Positions 14,582 through 22,774 of a stretch of 57,961 bases of DNA are shown one piece after another. The position numbers and the translations under genes were made by a program. The stretch is taken from IMG/VR virus record IMGVR_UViG_3300031463_000009, positions 1 to 57,961 of that record; one strand, written 5' to 3'. Source of the DNA: a virus. The notes under the pieces are model-generated. The model saw only the letters and a program-made list of their open reading frames with translations. It was not told where the DNA came from and ran no database searches. The first letter of the stretch is position 1; every line of letters begins with the position of its first letter.

Positions 14582-16402
14582 GTGTATGGTATGCTGTTCC
14601 CAAAAGTGGAAATACTTAGGGATAAATCTGAGCTATTAACTCCAAAAGAGTTTTTGGCTATAGATACTGAAACTACAGGAGATTCCATAAAAATGGATTA
14701 CACACCTTTACTCGACAAGATTGTTCTGGTTACAATCAGCGACGGTGAGAGAAGACAAGTAGTTTCACCTGAGATGCTGCCTGTAGTTAAGGGTCTTCTC
14801 GAAGATCCACAAATTCCCAAAGTGTTTCATAATGCCAAGTATGATTTACATGTTTTGGCTAATCATGGGTATTTTCTGAAAGGACCTATTTGGGATACGA
14901 TGGTAATGGCTTGGTTGATTTGTGTCAACGACAAATTCAGTTTGGATGCTGTGGCTGAACAGTATCTTGGGGAAGGAAAGAGGTCTTATGCAAAAATATT
15001 TAGTTCTAAAAATCCGTTTTTGTCTGACCTTGAATTGAGCTTTGAGTACGCATCAAGAGATGCGTTTTTGACAGCAACTGTTTTTCCAATTCTCAGAGAT
15101 AAACTAAAAAGTTTTCCCTGGATACTTAAGGAAGGTAAAACGCTTTGGGACTATTACTGCGAAATAGAATCTAAGTTTACTCTTGTTCTTTTTAATATGG
15201 AGCGTAGGGGTATTAAAGTAGATGTTCAGTATTTAGTTGAGCTTGGAAAAACTCTAAACGAAAAGATAAGTCAGATTGAAGAGGAGATAAATGCTGCGGC
15301 TGGAAGACCTATAAATTTACGGTCGCATCAACAGCTGGCTAAATTCTTGTTTAATGACCTTGGCATTGTATCTGCAGCTAAAACCCCTGGCGGTAAATTC
15401 TTATCTACTAATGAAGATGTACTAAAAGACCTAGCAAGTAAAGGGTACAAGCTTGTAGATCGTATCTTAGAACACAGGAAATTGTCTAAACTACTTAGCA
15501 CTTATGTGACAGGTTTAATAGAAAAGGTAAATCTGACAGGCGGTAGGCTGTATCCAACATTTAATCAGACTAATGCTAGGACGGGAAGGCTTTCAGCATC
15601 TAACCCCAATACACAAAACTTTCCAAAACAGAAGGACCAATATAAGATTCGTTCCGCATTTATTGCCGACAAAGATAATTGTCTTATTGACGCTGATCTT
15701 AGTCAGGCCGAGGTAAGACTAATAGCCCATATATCAGGCGATCCAGCACTAATAAAATCAGTTATGCAAAAAGATGTGTACACTGCTATAGGATCCGAAG
15801 TGTTTGGTGTTCCTCCAGATAAGATAACTAAACCGATGCGTGAAAGGATAAAGAGGTTAGTTCTCGCCACTAATTATGGGATGAGTGCTAAGAGGTTAGC
15901 TGTGGAACTAACCGAAGGTGGTATACCCACAACTTCGGCAGAAGCAGAAAATCTTTTGGACAGGTACTTTAAGGTATTTCCATTGTTGCACAAGTATATT
16001 GAAAATATCCCATATATAATCAAGCAGAATGGAGGTAAATTCTATACATTACTAGGTCGTCATAGGGATATTATGGAGCTATTTTCAAGTTCGTTTAACA
16101 CTAAGGCGGAAGGTGAACGGCAAGCTGTGAATACAGGTCCACAGGCCGGTGTAGCTGATGTACTTCGTATGAGTATGATCTATCTGGAGTCCGACCAGGA
16201 GCTTAGCGAGTATGGAGTAAGAATGCTTCTACAGATTCATGATGAGTTGCTGTTCGAAGCACCGTGCGATAAGGTTACAGATAAAGTTTTAGATAGAATA
16301 AAACATATTATGGCTAATAGTTTGGAACAGGTAGGTATTAACCTGACAGTTCCTTTGAATGTTGACATTCAGAAGATTTATAGATGGAGCGATAGAAAAT
16401 AA
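14582..16402 (+). CDS. polA: Family A DNA polymerase with 3'-5' exonuclease domain
   Basis: The 606-residue protein has DEDD exonuclease motifs (Asp28 and Glu30 in AIDTETTG, KYDLHVL, and YASRDAFLTA) and a polymerase domain with motif A ADLSQAEVR (Asp372), O-helix RERIKRLVLATNYG (R420, K424, Y432) and motif C HDE (553-555). The residue matching E. coli Phe762 / Taq Phe667 is Leu428. There is no 5' nuclease domain. It is the phage replicase. The start given is GTG at 14582. ATG at 14591 is in the same frame and may be the true one, since no clear Shine-Dalgarno decides. Confidence 0.94.
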   Translation: MYGMLFPKVEILRDKSELLTPKEFLAIDTETTGDSIKMDYTPLLDKIVLVTISDGERRQVVSPEMLPVVKGLLEDPQIPKVFHNAKYDLHVLANHGYFLKGPIWDTMVMAWLICVNDKFSLDAVAEQYLGEGKRSYAKIFSSKNPFLSDLELSFEYASRDAFLTATVFPILRDKLKSFPWILKEGKTLWDYYCEIESKFTLVLFNMERRGIKVDVQYLVELGKTLNEKISQIEEEINAAAGRPINLRSHQQLAKFLFNDLGIVSAAKTPGGKFLSTNEDVLKDLASKGYKLVDRILEHRKLSKLLSTYVTGLIEKVNLTGGRLYPTFNQTNARTGRLSASNPNTQNFPKQKDQYKIRSAFIADKDNCLIDADLSQAEVRLIAHISGDPALIKSVMQKDVYTAIGSEVFGVPPDKITKPMRERIKRLVLATNYGMSAKRLAVELTEGGIPTTSAEAENLLDRYFKVFPLLHKYIENIPYIIKQNGGKFYTLLGRHRDIMELFSSSFNTKAEGERQAVNTGPQAGVADVLRMSMIYLESDQELSEYGVRMLLQIHDELLFEAPCDKVTDKVLDRIKHIMANSLEQVGINLTVPLNVDIQKIYRWSDRK

Positions 16403-16427
16403 TAAAATAAAGAAAGGAGAGTAAACA

Positions 16428-16754
16428 ATGAGTGCGAATGGTAGATGCGGAGAATCTAACGGGAGAGTTGTGGGTGAGAAGAGTTGCCCATTCTGTGGGC
16501 GTGTTCATTCATGGAGATCATCCGCTGTGAATTGTTGCGCCAGTTTTATGCTGCAGATTCATAAGGAAAACGTAGCTATTCTTAAGAAATTGGAAGCAGA
16601 ACATGGAAGCGTGAGAGCTTCTGTTATTAAGCTTTTGTTCAAAGATTTAATTAAAAGATTCAAGATGCTGTGGTATTTCTGCTCTCTACCATCCCGCGAG
16701 AAACAGCCAGATGTTAAGGAGCACTACGTTTCTAGTTCTGAACAAGGGGAATAG
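16428..16754 (+). CDS. Small Cys-containing hypothetical protein
   Basis: The 108-residue protein has AAAGGAGAG before its ATG. CPFCGRVHSWRSSAVNCC (about residues 20-37) could bind one metal ion. A helical, basic middle follows (KLLFKDLIKRFKMLW). It lies between the DNA polymerase and another zinc-ribbon gene. The function is unknown. Confidence 0.66.
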   Translation: MSANGRCGESNGRVVGEKSCPFCGRVHSWRSSAVNCCASFMLQIHKENVAILKKLEAEHGSVRASVIKLLFKDLIKRFKMLWYFCSLPSREKQPDVKEHYVSSSEQGE

Positions 16755-16756
16755 CT

Positions 16757-17068
16757 ATGATAAAGAAAGATACTGAAGTACTTTTGAGGATACCTTATGG
16801 CTTGGTTCCTGTGCTAATCAAATTGATAGACGCAGGTTCTAAACTTATGGAAAGAGAGATAGGTGGGAAAATGCTCGATTGGATAACAAAGCTTAATTCT
16901 AATCGAGAATTGCTAATCGTCAAAGATTGCCCAAGATGCCACTATCAATTTGTCCAAGAAAAAGGAAAAAAATGTAGCAGTTGTGGCAACCCTCTGATAA
17001 AACGTGGCGATGACTATTACTGCCCGATGTGTGGAGGTTCTCTTGGAAGAAATACACAAAAAGTTTGA
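16757..17068 (+). CDS. Zinc-ribbon protein with three Cys pairs
   Basis: The 103-residue protein has a helical N-terminus and then CPRC, CSSC and CPMC (about residues 55-95), giving a double zinc-ribbon-like end. The last pair lies in the region that overlaps recA, and the overlap includes that gene's ribosome site. A role in binding nucleic acid or a partner is plausible but not shown. Confidence 0.68.
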   Translation: MIKKDTEVLLRIPYGLVPVLIKLIDAGSKLMEREIGGKMLDWITKLNSNRELLIVKDCPRCHYQFVQEKGKKCSSCGNPLIKRGDDYYCPMCGGSLGRNTQKV

Positions 17069-18104
17069 TTGGTTAGGCAAGCTGGATGTCGAGAAGAGGG
17101 AGATTTGTATTTTGTCTGGTAATGACATCGCAAATACTCAAGAACTCACCAGAATTAATACAGGTATATTAGCTCTCGATGTTACTCTCGGTGGAGGTTT
17201 GCCTAAGGCGTCTATTATAGAATTTTGGGGTCCTGAAAGTGTTGGTAAGACTTCCATAGCTCTAAAGTGTGCTTCATCGGCCATGAAACAGCTATCAGAC
17301 GCATGTGTCGGTTATGTGTGTATGGAATCGCCTGTATCTGAGGATTGGGCTAGGAAATTAGGCGTTCCTCTCGATGATAGGCTAAATGTGGTTTATCCTA
17401 ATAAGGCTGAAGATGCGTTAGAGGTAGCTTTTCGGATGATTACAAGCAGGAAATTTTCATTGGTTATACTTGACTCTGTTCCTGCACTTACAGCTGAGAC
17501 TGAAGCAAAAAGTCAGATAGGGAAACGCTATATAGCTCCTGTAGCGTTATTGAACACGTTCCTTCGTAAAGTGATAAACACTTTGGGAAAAGGAACGGAT
17601 CCTAATCAAACATCTGTTATTCTCATAAATCAGGTAAGAGTTCAATTCGGTCTTGGTTGGGACTATTCTCCAGATGAACTTGAATACACCCCAGGTGGAA
17701 GAGGTCTTAGGCATTTCAAGAATTTGTCAATAAAATTTATACGGCAGGATCTGATAAGGAGCGAGGAAGACGAGGTTGTTGGAATGGCTGTTAGATTCAT
17801 TATAACTAAAAGCAAAATCTCTAATTGTCTTGAGCATTCCGATGGGAATTTTGATTTTTATATCAAGGATAATCCTCCATTTAAGGCTGGAGAAATAGAT
17901 TACATCAAGGATGTTCGTCAGGAAGCATGCAAAGCCAACGTCATTACGAGATCTGGGGCATACTATGAATACGCAGGTAGGAGTTTTCACGGTCAAGCAT
18001 CTTTGGATAAGTATTTGATGGAACAGCCAGATATACGTGAAGAGATACATAAGAAGGTTGTTGAGTTCTGGAGTAATAAAAGAAAAGTTGATAGTGTAGA
18101 ATAA
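17043..18104 (+). CDS. recA: RecA-family recombinase
   Basis: The protein has Walker A GPESVGKTS, Walker B LVILDSVPAL, and an L1/L2-type region with a Gln-ending SVILINQVR that fits RecA. An N-terminal SGILALD-like segment (NTGILALDVTLGGGLP) is the usual lead into the core. It forms filaments on ssDNA and exchanges strands. I chose TTG 17043 because GGAGG (17033-17037) stands 5 bases upstream. An in-frame GTG at 17004 would add 13 residues and has no such site. The start lies inside the preceding zinc-ribbon gene. Confidence 0.88.
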   Translation: MEEIHKKFDWLGKLDVEKREICILSGNDIANTQELTRINTGILALDVTLGGGLPKASIIEFWGPESVGKTSIALKCASSAMKQLSDACVGYVCMESPVSEDWARKLGVPLDDRLNVVYPNKAEDALEVAFRMITSRKFSLVILDSVPALTAETEAKSQIGKRYIAPVALLNTFLRKVINTLGKGTDPNQTSVILINQVRVQFGLGWDYSPDELEYTPGGRGLRHFKNLSIKFIRQDLIRSEEDEVVGMAVRFIITKSKISNCLEHSDGNFDFYIKDNPPFKAGEIDYIKDVRQEACKANVITRSGAYYEYAGRSFHGQASLDKYLMEQPDIREEIHKKVVEFWSNKRKVDSVE

Positions 18105-18124
18105 CTAAAAAAGGAGAATTTACC

Positions 18125-18592
18125 ATGACTAACGAACTAGTAAAAATTAAGAGAAGAGCAACGACAAATAAGATCATAATCCATCACAGTTTGACCGAAG
18201 ATGGTAAAACTGTTAGTTGGCAGGCAATAAGGAACTACCATATAAACACTAACGGATGGTCGGATATTGGCTATCATTTCGGCATTGAGCTTATCGATAA
18301 TAGCCTAGAGATACTTGTCGGTCGTCCTTTGCTGTCTGTTGGTGCTCATACTGTTGGCCAGAATGAGAACAGCATTGGGATATGCTGTGTGGGGAACTAT
18401 GACATTGTTTCACCTACTTTTAAGATGTATGCAAAACTTGCAGAGCTAGTAGCCAATCTGTTAATTGTGTTCAAACTTGATATTAACTCTATATATGGGC
18501 ATAGAGATTTCGCTCCTAAATCTTGCCCAGGTAAACTGTTCGACATTAATGAACTTAAGCGTTTAGTATCAGAGTATCTATCTAAATACTGA
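18125..18592 (+). CDS. N-acetylmuramoyl-L-alanine amidase (T7 lysozyme type endolysin)
   Basis: The 155-residue protein matches the Amidase_2 fold. The residues corresponding to T7 lysozyme's zinc ligands and active site are all present: His20 in IIIHHS, Tyr50 in IGYHFG, His126 in YGHRD, Lys132 and Cys134 in KSCPG. It cleaves the amide bond between MurNAc and L-Ala in peptidoglycan. There is no signal peptide, so release needs a holin. It sits among replication genes, as in T7-like phages where the lysozyme is an early gene. AAAGGAG precedes the ATG. Confidence 0.92.
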   Translation: MTNELVKIKRRATTNKIIIHHSLTEDGKTVSWQAIRNYHINTNGWSDIGYHFGIELIDNSLEILVGRPLLSVGAHTVGQNENSIGICCVGNYDIVSPTFKMYAKLAELVANLLIVFKLDINSIYGHRDFAPKSCPGKLFDINELKRLVSEYLSKY

Positions 18593-18607
18593 TTGGAGGT
18601 GGTATTT

Positions 18608-19465
18608 TTGGAAATACCAGTGCTTAGTACAACTCAGGTCCAGGACTATTTGAAATGTGGAAGGTTTTACTATTATAAGTATCTTTGTCCTGAAGTTCCT
18701 GATCCGCCAAAAAACTATTATTTGCTTCGTGGGACAGCTGTGCATGCGGCTCTTGAGCATAACTATAGATTTAAGGTGTATCATCGCCAGGACATGCGTC
18801 TGTCACAAGTTCTTGAGATATACGAAAAAGAGCTATCTTTTGAAAAAGACTCTGTCGACTGGTTGGATTCTTCCTACGGAGAAATGCTCGATTTAGGAAC
18901 ATCTGTTCTTGGTGAGTATTTTGACAAAATAGCCCCATATACTTTTCCATACCCTACAGATTGGAGCGTAGAGTATCCGTTCCTTATGCCATTTCCATTT
19001 ACTCAGAACAAGATAAACTTTAGTGGGGTAATAGACCTATTAACAAACGAATTAGTTCTCATAGACCACAAGACTAAAGAAAAAAGTCCAAGCAAAGGAG
19101 AGTTTTCAAGAAGTCTGCAGATGCAAGGATACAGCTATGCAGTAATGAGACAGATAAAAGAAAACATATTAGGTCCTATCCCAAAACCTCTTCTTGAATC
19201 ATTCAGGAAAAAACGGAAATTTTCTGCTAGAGTAGATTGTCTGGTTTTTGGTAAAAATCCTAAGGTTGTGTCAGAGAATGTAAAGTTCGGTGTAGAGGAT
19301 TTTGAATCTTTTCTTCAGACTACGTATGAGGTATGGAAAAGTATAATATCTGGTAGTTTCCCACCAAACAGAATGGCGTTCTATGGTCACTGTGACAAGT
19401 ATTGTTCTTATTACAAGTACTGCAGTAAAAACGAGTACGTAACACCCAGACCGAAAGGAGAGTGA
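18608..19465 (+). CDS. PD-(D/E)XK nuclease, Cas4/RecB-like
   Basis: The protein has a QVQDYLKCGRFYYYKYL start with the first Cys, LRGTAVHAALE (the His/Glu motif), GVIDLLTNELVLIDHKTKEK (the core D...D-x-K) and QMQGYSYA (the QxxxY motif), all in the right order for the PDDEXK_1 family. A C-terminal Cys cluster (CDKYCSYYKYC) with the N-terminal Cys could hold a 4Fe-4S cluster as in Cas4 and AddB. It probably degrades or trims DNA ends beside RecA. TTG 18608 is preferred because GGAGGT lies 7 bases upstream. The upstream TTG 18593 has none. Confidence 0.85.
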   Translation: MEIPVLSTTQVQDYLKCGRFYYYKYLCPEVPDPPKNYYLLRGTAVHAALEHNYRFKVYHRQDMRLSQVLEIYEKELSFEKDSVDWLDSSYGEMLDLGTSVLGEYFDKIAPYTFPYPTDWSVEYPFLMPFPFTQNKINFSGVIDLLTNELVLIDHKTKEKSPSKGEFSRSLQMQGYSYAVMRQIKENILGPIPKPLLESFRKKRKFSARVDCLVFGKNPKVVSENVKFGVEDFESFLQTTYEVWKSIISGSFPPNRMAFYGHCDKYCSYYKYCSKNEYVTPRPKGE

Positions 19466-19471
19466 TTTTCA

Positions 19472-19960
19472 ATGACTGTGGATATTAAGGCGTTTTACAA
19501 CGCTCAGGCAGAAATTTTCAAAGAATTTGGTGTTATGGGTCTTCGTGTAGAAGAGCCGGTTCCAGAAAATGAATCAGAGCCGGTATTTCCTAAGGATGTT
19601 GGAGAGCTAAATCTTAGAGAGCTATCTTCTTTGATGAGCAAATTCACTATGTGGGCTAACTATATAAACTCTAAACTTTCTTTATTCACAGCCCGTAAGC
19701 ATGAGCAAGAACGTAAGATAAGACTTTTTAAAAAGGCGTTTGAGAGAAAGTATGAAGGGACGAAAACAGAGTTTGATACTACTTTGATGACAGACCCAGA
19801 GTTCATAGAACTAGATCAAACGCTACTTTTTCTTGAAAATTCTTGCACCCTTTTGGAAGCAAAACAGGATATTTATCTTCGCTATTTGAAAGCTCTATCC
19901 AGAGAGATAACTTTGAGAGGAATAAACTTGGAAGGAGAAAAATATGGAGGGAGAATTTGA
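19472..19960 (+). CDS. Coiled-coil hypothetical protein
   Basis: The 162-residue protein is almost wholly helical after a Pro/Glu-rich stretch (EEPVPENESEPVFP, residues 27-40). Heptad-like leucines and charged residues run from about 50 to the end. It lies between a nuclease and a RusA-type resolvase, and its end overlaps the resolvase start by 17 bp. It could be an accessory recombination factor. No family was recognised. Confidence 0.68.
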   Translation: MTVDIKAFYNAQAEIFKEFGVMGLRVEEPVPENESEPVFPKDVGELNLRELSSLMSKFTMWANYINSKLSLFTARKHEQERKIRLFKKAFERKYEGTKTEFDTTLMTDPEFIELDQTLLFLENSCTLLEAKQDIYLRYLKALSREITLRGINLEGEKYGGRI

Positions 19961-20411
19961 TAATACTGAAAAAACAAAGGGGAATCAGAATGTTTCTACT
20001 CTTAAGATGTGGCTTCCAATGTGGCCTCCAACTTCAAATGAGATGTATATCACCATTTGGGACCAGAAAAGAAGAGTTTTGTCCCCAAAAGCCAGAAAAT
20101 TTGTTATTGACGCAACTTCCTACCTGACTCAAAACTATTTCAAAGAGATTTCTGAGTTCCCTAATGAAGAAAATATGACATATCTACTAAATCTTGTATT
20201 TGTAGGTCCATGGCTTACAAAGACAGAGAAGGCGAAAAGCAAATTCCGCAGACACGACATATCAAATTGTATTAAGCTGGTAGAAGATGTTGTTAAAAAT
20301 ATCTTAGGAATTGATGATATGGCTAATTTTAGGTTGGTTATAGATAAACAACATTCCTTTGATGTAACAGGCATGTGGATTATATATTCCCAATTGGAGA
20401 AACTAGGATGA
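19944..20411 (+). CDS. RusA-like Holliday junction resolvase
   Basis: The 155-residue protein has the RusA signature: RRHDISNCIKLVEDVVKNILG followed by IDD (about residues 106-129), where the spaced Asp residues bind the catalytic metal, and an N-terminal PPTSNEMY region. RusA enzymes cut four-way junctions symmetrically as dimers. With RecA and the Cas4-like nuclease it completes a recombination set. The start (ATG 19944 after GGAGAAAAAT) overlaps the previous gene, and the stop overlaps the next start as ATGA. Confidence 0.83.
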   Translation: MEGEFDNTEKTKGNQNVSTLKMWLPMWPPTSNEMYITIWDQKRRVLSPKARKFVIDATSYLTQNYFKEISEFPNEENMTYLLNLVFVGPWLTKTEKAKSKFRRHDISNCIKLVEDVVKNILGIDDMANFRLVIDKQHSFDVTGMWIIYSQLEKLG

Positions 20412-21079
20412 ATTTGGATGATGTTAGAAGGGTTATGAAATCATATGTTGATGCCGATAGGAGTATTTTATTACTTACATCTAATTGCACATTAGATTGT
20501 ATGAACTGCTCTGACGCCGTTCTTGTAAACTGCTGGATAACCAATGTTGTCCGTATAGCCAACACCCAACCGGACAAAATAATCCCCTTGGTTGGGTCAA
20601 TGTCTAGTAAATTTCTCAAATTTTTATGTAATAAATTACAGTGTGGGTCGGCAAACGAGATTATTGCCAAATTAGGTTCTATAAAGATAGAACCAGCCTT
20701 TGATTTTAAAAAGCCTATTGTTCGAGTATCTCACGATTTGGTCCTTCCTTCCGCAGTATGGGATTCCCCCCGTTTTGTATGCCTGTCACATATCGCAAAG
20801 TTGATTTTACTTGAGATTTACTATAGAATTACTGATGTGCCAACTATTTGTAATAGACATGGGATTTCAATCCCAGTTCTTCATGAGGTTCTTGATACAC
20901 TAAAGAATTACTTAATAATTAGTTCATGGTCTATAAAAGATGGGGTATTAAACTGTGTAATAAATGATAACTGGGTAAAAGGGGATATTGGTTTAAGTAA
21001 TGATAACCAAAGAAAGGAGAAAGAGGATGAAACCAGAACCAGAAGAAAAATTCAAACAGATGGCGGAAGCCCACAATAA
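20408..21079 (+). CDS. Hypothetical protein, possible winged-helix region
   Basis: ATG 20408 was chosen because it forms an ATGA overlap with the resolvase stop and has GGAG upstream. The protein (223 residues) has a Cys-containing N-terminal part (NCTLDCMNCS, residues 20-29) and, from about 125, a LSHIAKLILLEIYYRITDVPTICNRHGIS-like stretch that could fold as a winged helix. A highly charged end overlaps the next gene by 53 bp. The function is unknown. Confidence 0.62.
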   Translation: MNLDDVRRVMKSYVDADRSILLLTSNCTLDCMNCSDAVLVNCWITNVVRIANTQPDKIIPLVGSMSSKFLKFLCNKLQCGSANEIIAKLGSIKIEPAFDFKKPIVRVSHDLVLPSAVWDSPRFVCLSHIAKLILLEIYYRITDVPTICNRHGISIPVLHEVLDTLKNYLIISSWSIKDGVLNCVINDNWVKGDIGLSNDNQRKEKEDETRTRRKIQTDGGSPQ

Positions 21080-21428
21080 ATTAGTGGGAAAAATAATAGG
21101 GCTTGAGCCGATAACAGCCTTGGAAATTGCCGAGGCCGATCCAACATCAGTGTGCTTCATGGGTTATAAAGCGTTCAATAAGATGTTGGAGGATGAACAT
21201 GTTGAAGACTTTCCTGAACATCTGAAAAAGCTAGCTAGAGAGGATTATCGTTTGGACAATGAATCTAGGGATTTGGACTACAAACTTTCAAAGCTAGGCA
21301 AAAGAGCCACTCCTGAAGAAAAGGAAAAAATAAAACTTAGAAAACGCCAAATCAGGGAGCGTCGAGAAGAGATTAGGCGTTTACTGTATGATGAAAATGG
21401 TAATTTCAGAAAAAAAGAGGGAGAGTAA
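21027..21428 (+). CDS. Charged helical hypothetical protein
   Basis: The 133-residue protein starts at ATG 21027 after AAAGGAG. It is strongly helical, with a C-terminal half rich in Lys, Arg and Glu (KEKIKLRKRQIRERREEI) that could form a coiled coil or bind nucleic acid. It lies inside the replication operon and overlaps the previous gene. The family is not recognised. Confidence 0.68.
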   Translation: MKPEPEEKFKQMAEAHNKLVGKIIGLEPITALEIAEADPTSVCFMGYKAFNKMLEDEHVEDFPEHLKKLAREDYRLDNESRDLDYKLSKLGKRATPEEKEKIKLRKRQIRERREEIRRLLYDENGNFRKKEGE

Positions 21429-21430
21429 GC

Positions 21431-21760
21431 ATGAAGGCCAAAGAGAAAAAAGAGTATGTTGAAGCTCTGCAGATATGCTTAGAGCAGCAAAGTTATGGCG
21501 ATCCTAATGTGTGTCATCTATGTAAGTCATTTGGGTGTAGGAAATGTCCTTGTTATAAGTATGCAAAAGCTAGGGGGATCCGTCATATCAAAGGTAATCC
21601 ACCATTTAGTCATGATCAAATTCCATGCTGTGCTATATGGGAAGATTACTTGCGTAAAGAAGAACTACCAGATGATTTCGAAATGGAAGATCATCCTTTA
21701 GATTGTAAGGTGGTATTGCGGAAGATTCTGTGGTGGGTAAAAAGACAGCCTGTAAAATAA
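21431..21760 (+). CDS. Cys-rich small protein
   Basis: The 109-residue protein has a dense Cys cluster, CHLCKSFGCRKCPCYKYAK (about residues 28-46), with a further IPCCAIW and one Cys near the end. This suggests one or two metal sites. It follows the previous gene after 2 bp. The function is unknown. Confidence 0.7.
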   Translation: MKAKEKKEYVEALQICLEQQSYGDPNVCHLCKSFGCRKCPCYKYAKARGIRHIKGNPPFSHDQIPCCAIWEDYLRKEELPDDFEMEDHPLDCKVVLRKILWWVKRQPVK

Positions 21761-21779
21761 TTTAGAAAGGAGAATAAAT

Positions 21780-22640
21780 ATGGGTGAAAGAAAAAACATG
21801 GGGGTCGCCCAAAAATGGGCACTGGTAGAGCAGATAAAACAGAAATGCCCAGTCCTGCAAGACATTGTCGGGGCTAAGTACGGTAAGGCGGCTAGAAAGA
21901 GTTTCTTTGTAGCTGCTAAAATAGACGTACTTGAGAAAATTATGGAATTAATCAATCAAGGTCGCAGCCCAGAAGAAATTGTAGATTCTGTGGCTGATGG
22001 CATAGTTGTATCATCACCACAGGAAGGCGGACCAGGTCGCGATCCCAAACAAGTCAAGGAGAGACACTTTGAGAGCGTGCCTGACAAGCAGGTTATAGCC
22101 GATCCATTCAGTCCTACAGGTGAGTCTGTTATAACAGTAGGAAAGCCTACCGTAACAGAGGCTAAGAAACCAGATAAAAAGGAAGCTGCAAAGCCTCAGC
22201 CAGAATCAACTGATTTGTTTGACTCCATATGCAAAGAACTAGGGATTAGCAGAGGATTGCCGATAGCAACTAGAATAGCGCAGCTGAAGTATTTGGCCAC
22301 AGCCGGTAAGCTTGCTATATCAGCGTCGGACAAAATTTCAGTCGAAGGCGCTATCCAGGACATAGATAATATTGTCCGAAAAATGATGGTTACGATCATG
22401 GATGATCATGACAAGATAGTTCGTCTCCTAGAGAGGCTTGAGACCATTATCTCAGGTAGGAAACCTGACACTGACAATCCATCTGAAGATTCAACAGAGC
22501 GGAGAAATCTACTTATCAGAAAGCTGGTATCTTTTGGTTACAAAGAAGAAGATATTGCAAATAGTTCTGAAGACGATCTTGAAAAACTTCTGTTGACTGC
22601 CCTAGGTGTTCCTTTGGAACACGATATATTTGATTCTTGA
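21780..22640 (+). CDS. Hypothetical protein, last gene before the terminator
   Basis: The 286-residue protein has AAAGGAG upstream. An N-terminal helical part (1-75) is joined by a Pro/Lys/Glu linker (about 85-140) to a second helical domain, and the end is acidic (SSEDDLEKLLLTALGVP). This two-domain-plus-linker form is typical of phage adaptor or scaffold proteins, but nothing identifies it. It closes the rightward replication block. Confidence 0.66.
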   Translation: MGERKNMGVAQKWALVEQIKQKCPVLQDIVGAKYGKAARKSFFVAAKIDVLEKIMELINQGRSPEEIVDSVADGIVVSSPQEGGPGRDPKQVKERHFESVPDKQVIADPFSPTGESVITVGKPTVTEAKKPDKKEAAKPQPESTDLFDSICKELGISRGLPIATRIAQLKYLATAGKLAISASDKISVEGAIQDIDNIVRKMMVTIMDDHDKIVRLLERLETIISGRKPDTDNPSEDSTERRNLLIRKLVSFGYKEEDIANSSEDDLEKLLLTALGVPLEHDIFDS

Positions 22641-22661
22641 TAATTGCCACCTCCTTGATAA

Positions 22662-22722
22662 GTCTCCCCGGTCTTGGACTAATTAGACTTTAGTCTGAGC
22701 CGGGGAGACTAATTATTTTTTT
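22662..22722 (+). terminator. Strong intrinsic terminator
   Basis: A perfect 10-bp outer stem (GTCTCCCCGG at 22662-22671, CCGGGGAGAC at 22700-22709) encloses a second stem of GACTAA and TTAGTC. Seven T follow at 22716-22722. It separates the replication genes from the RNA polymerase gene, so that gene needs its own start. Confidence 0.92.
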
Positions 22723-22774
22723 AGTCCTATCGTTAGTGGCGTCTTTTAGTAATTTAGAGTAAAATTTTATAGAG

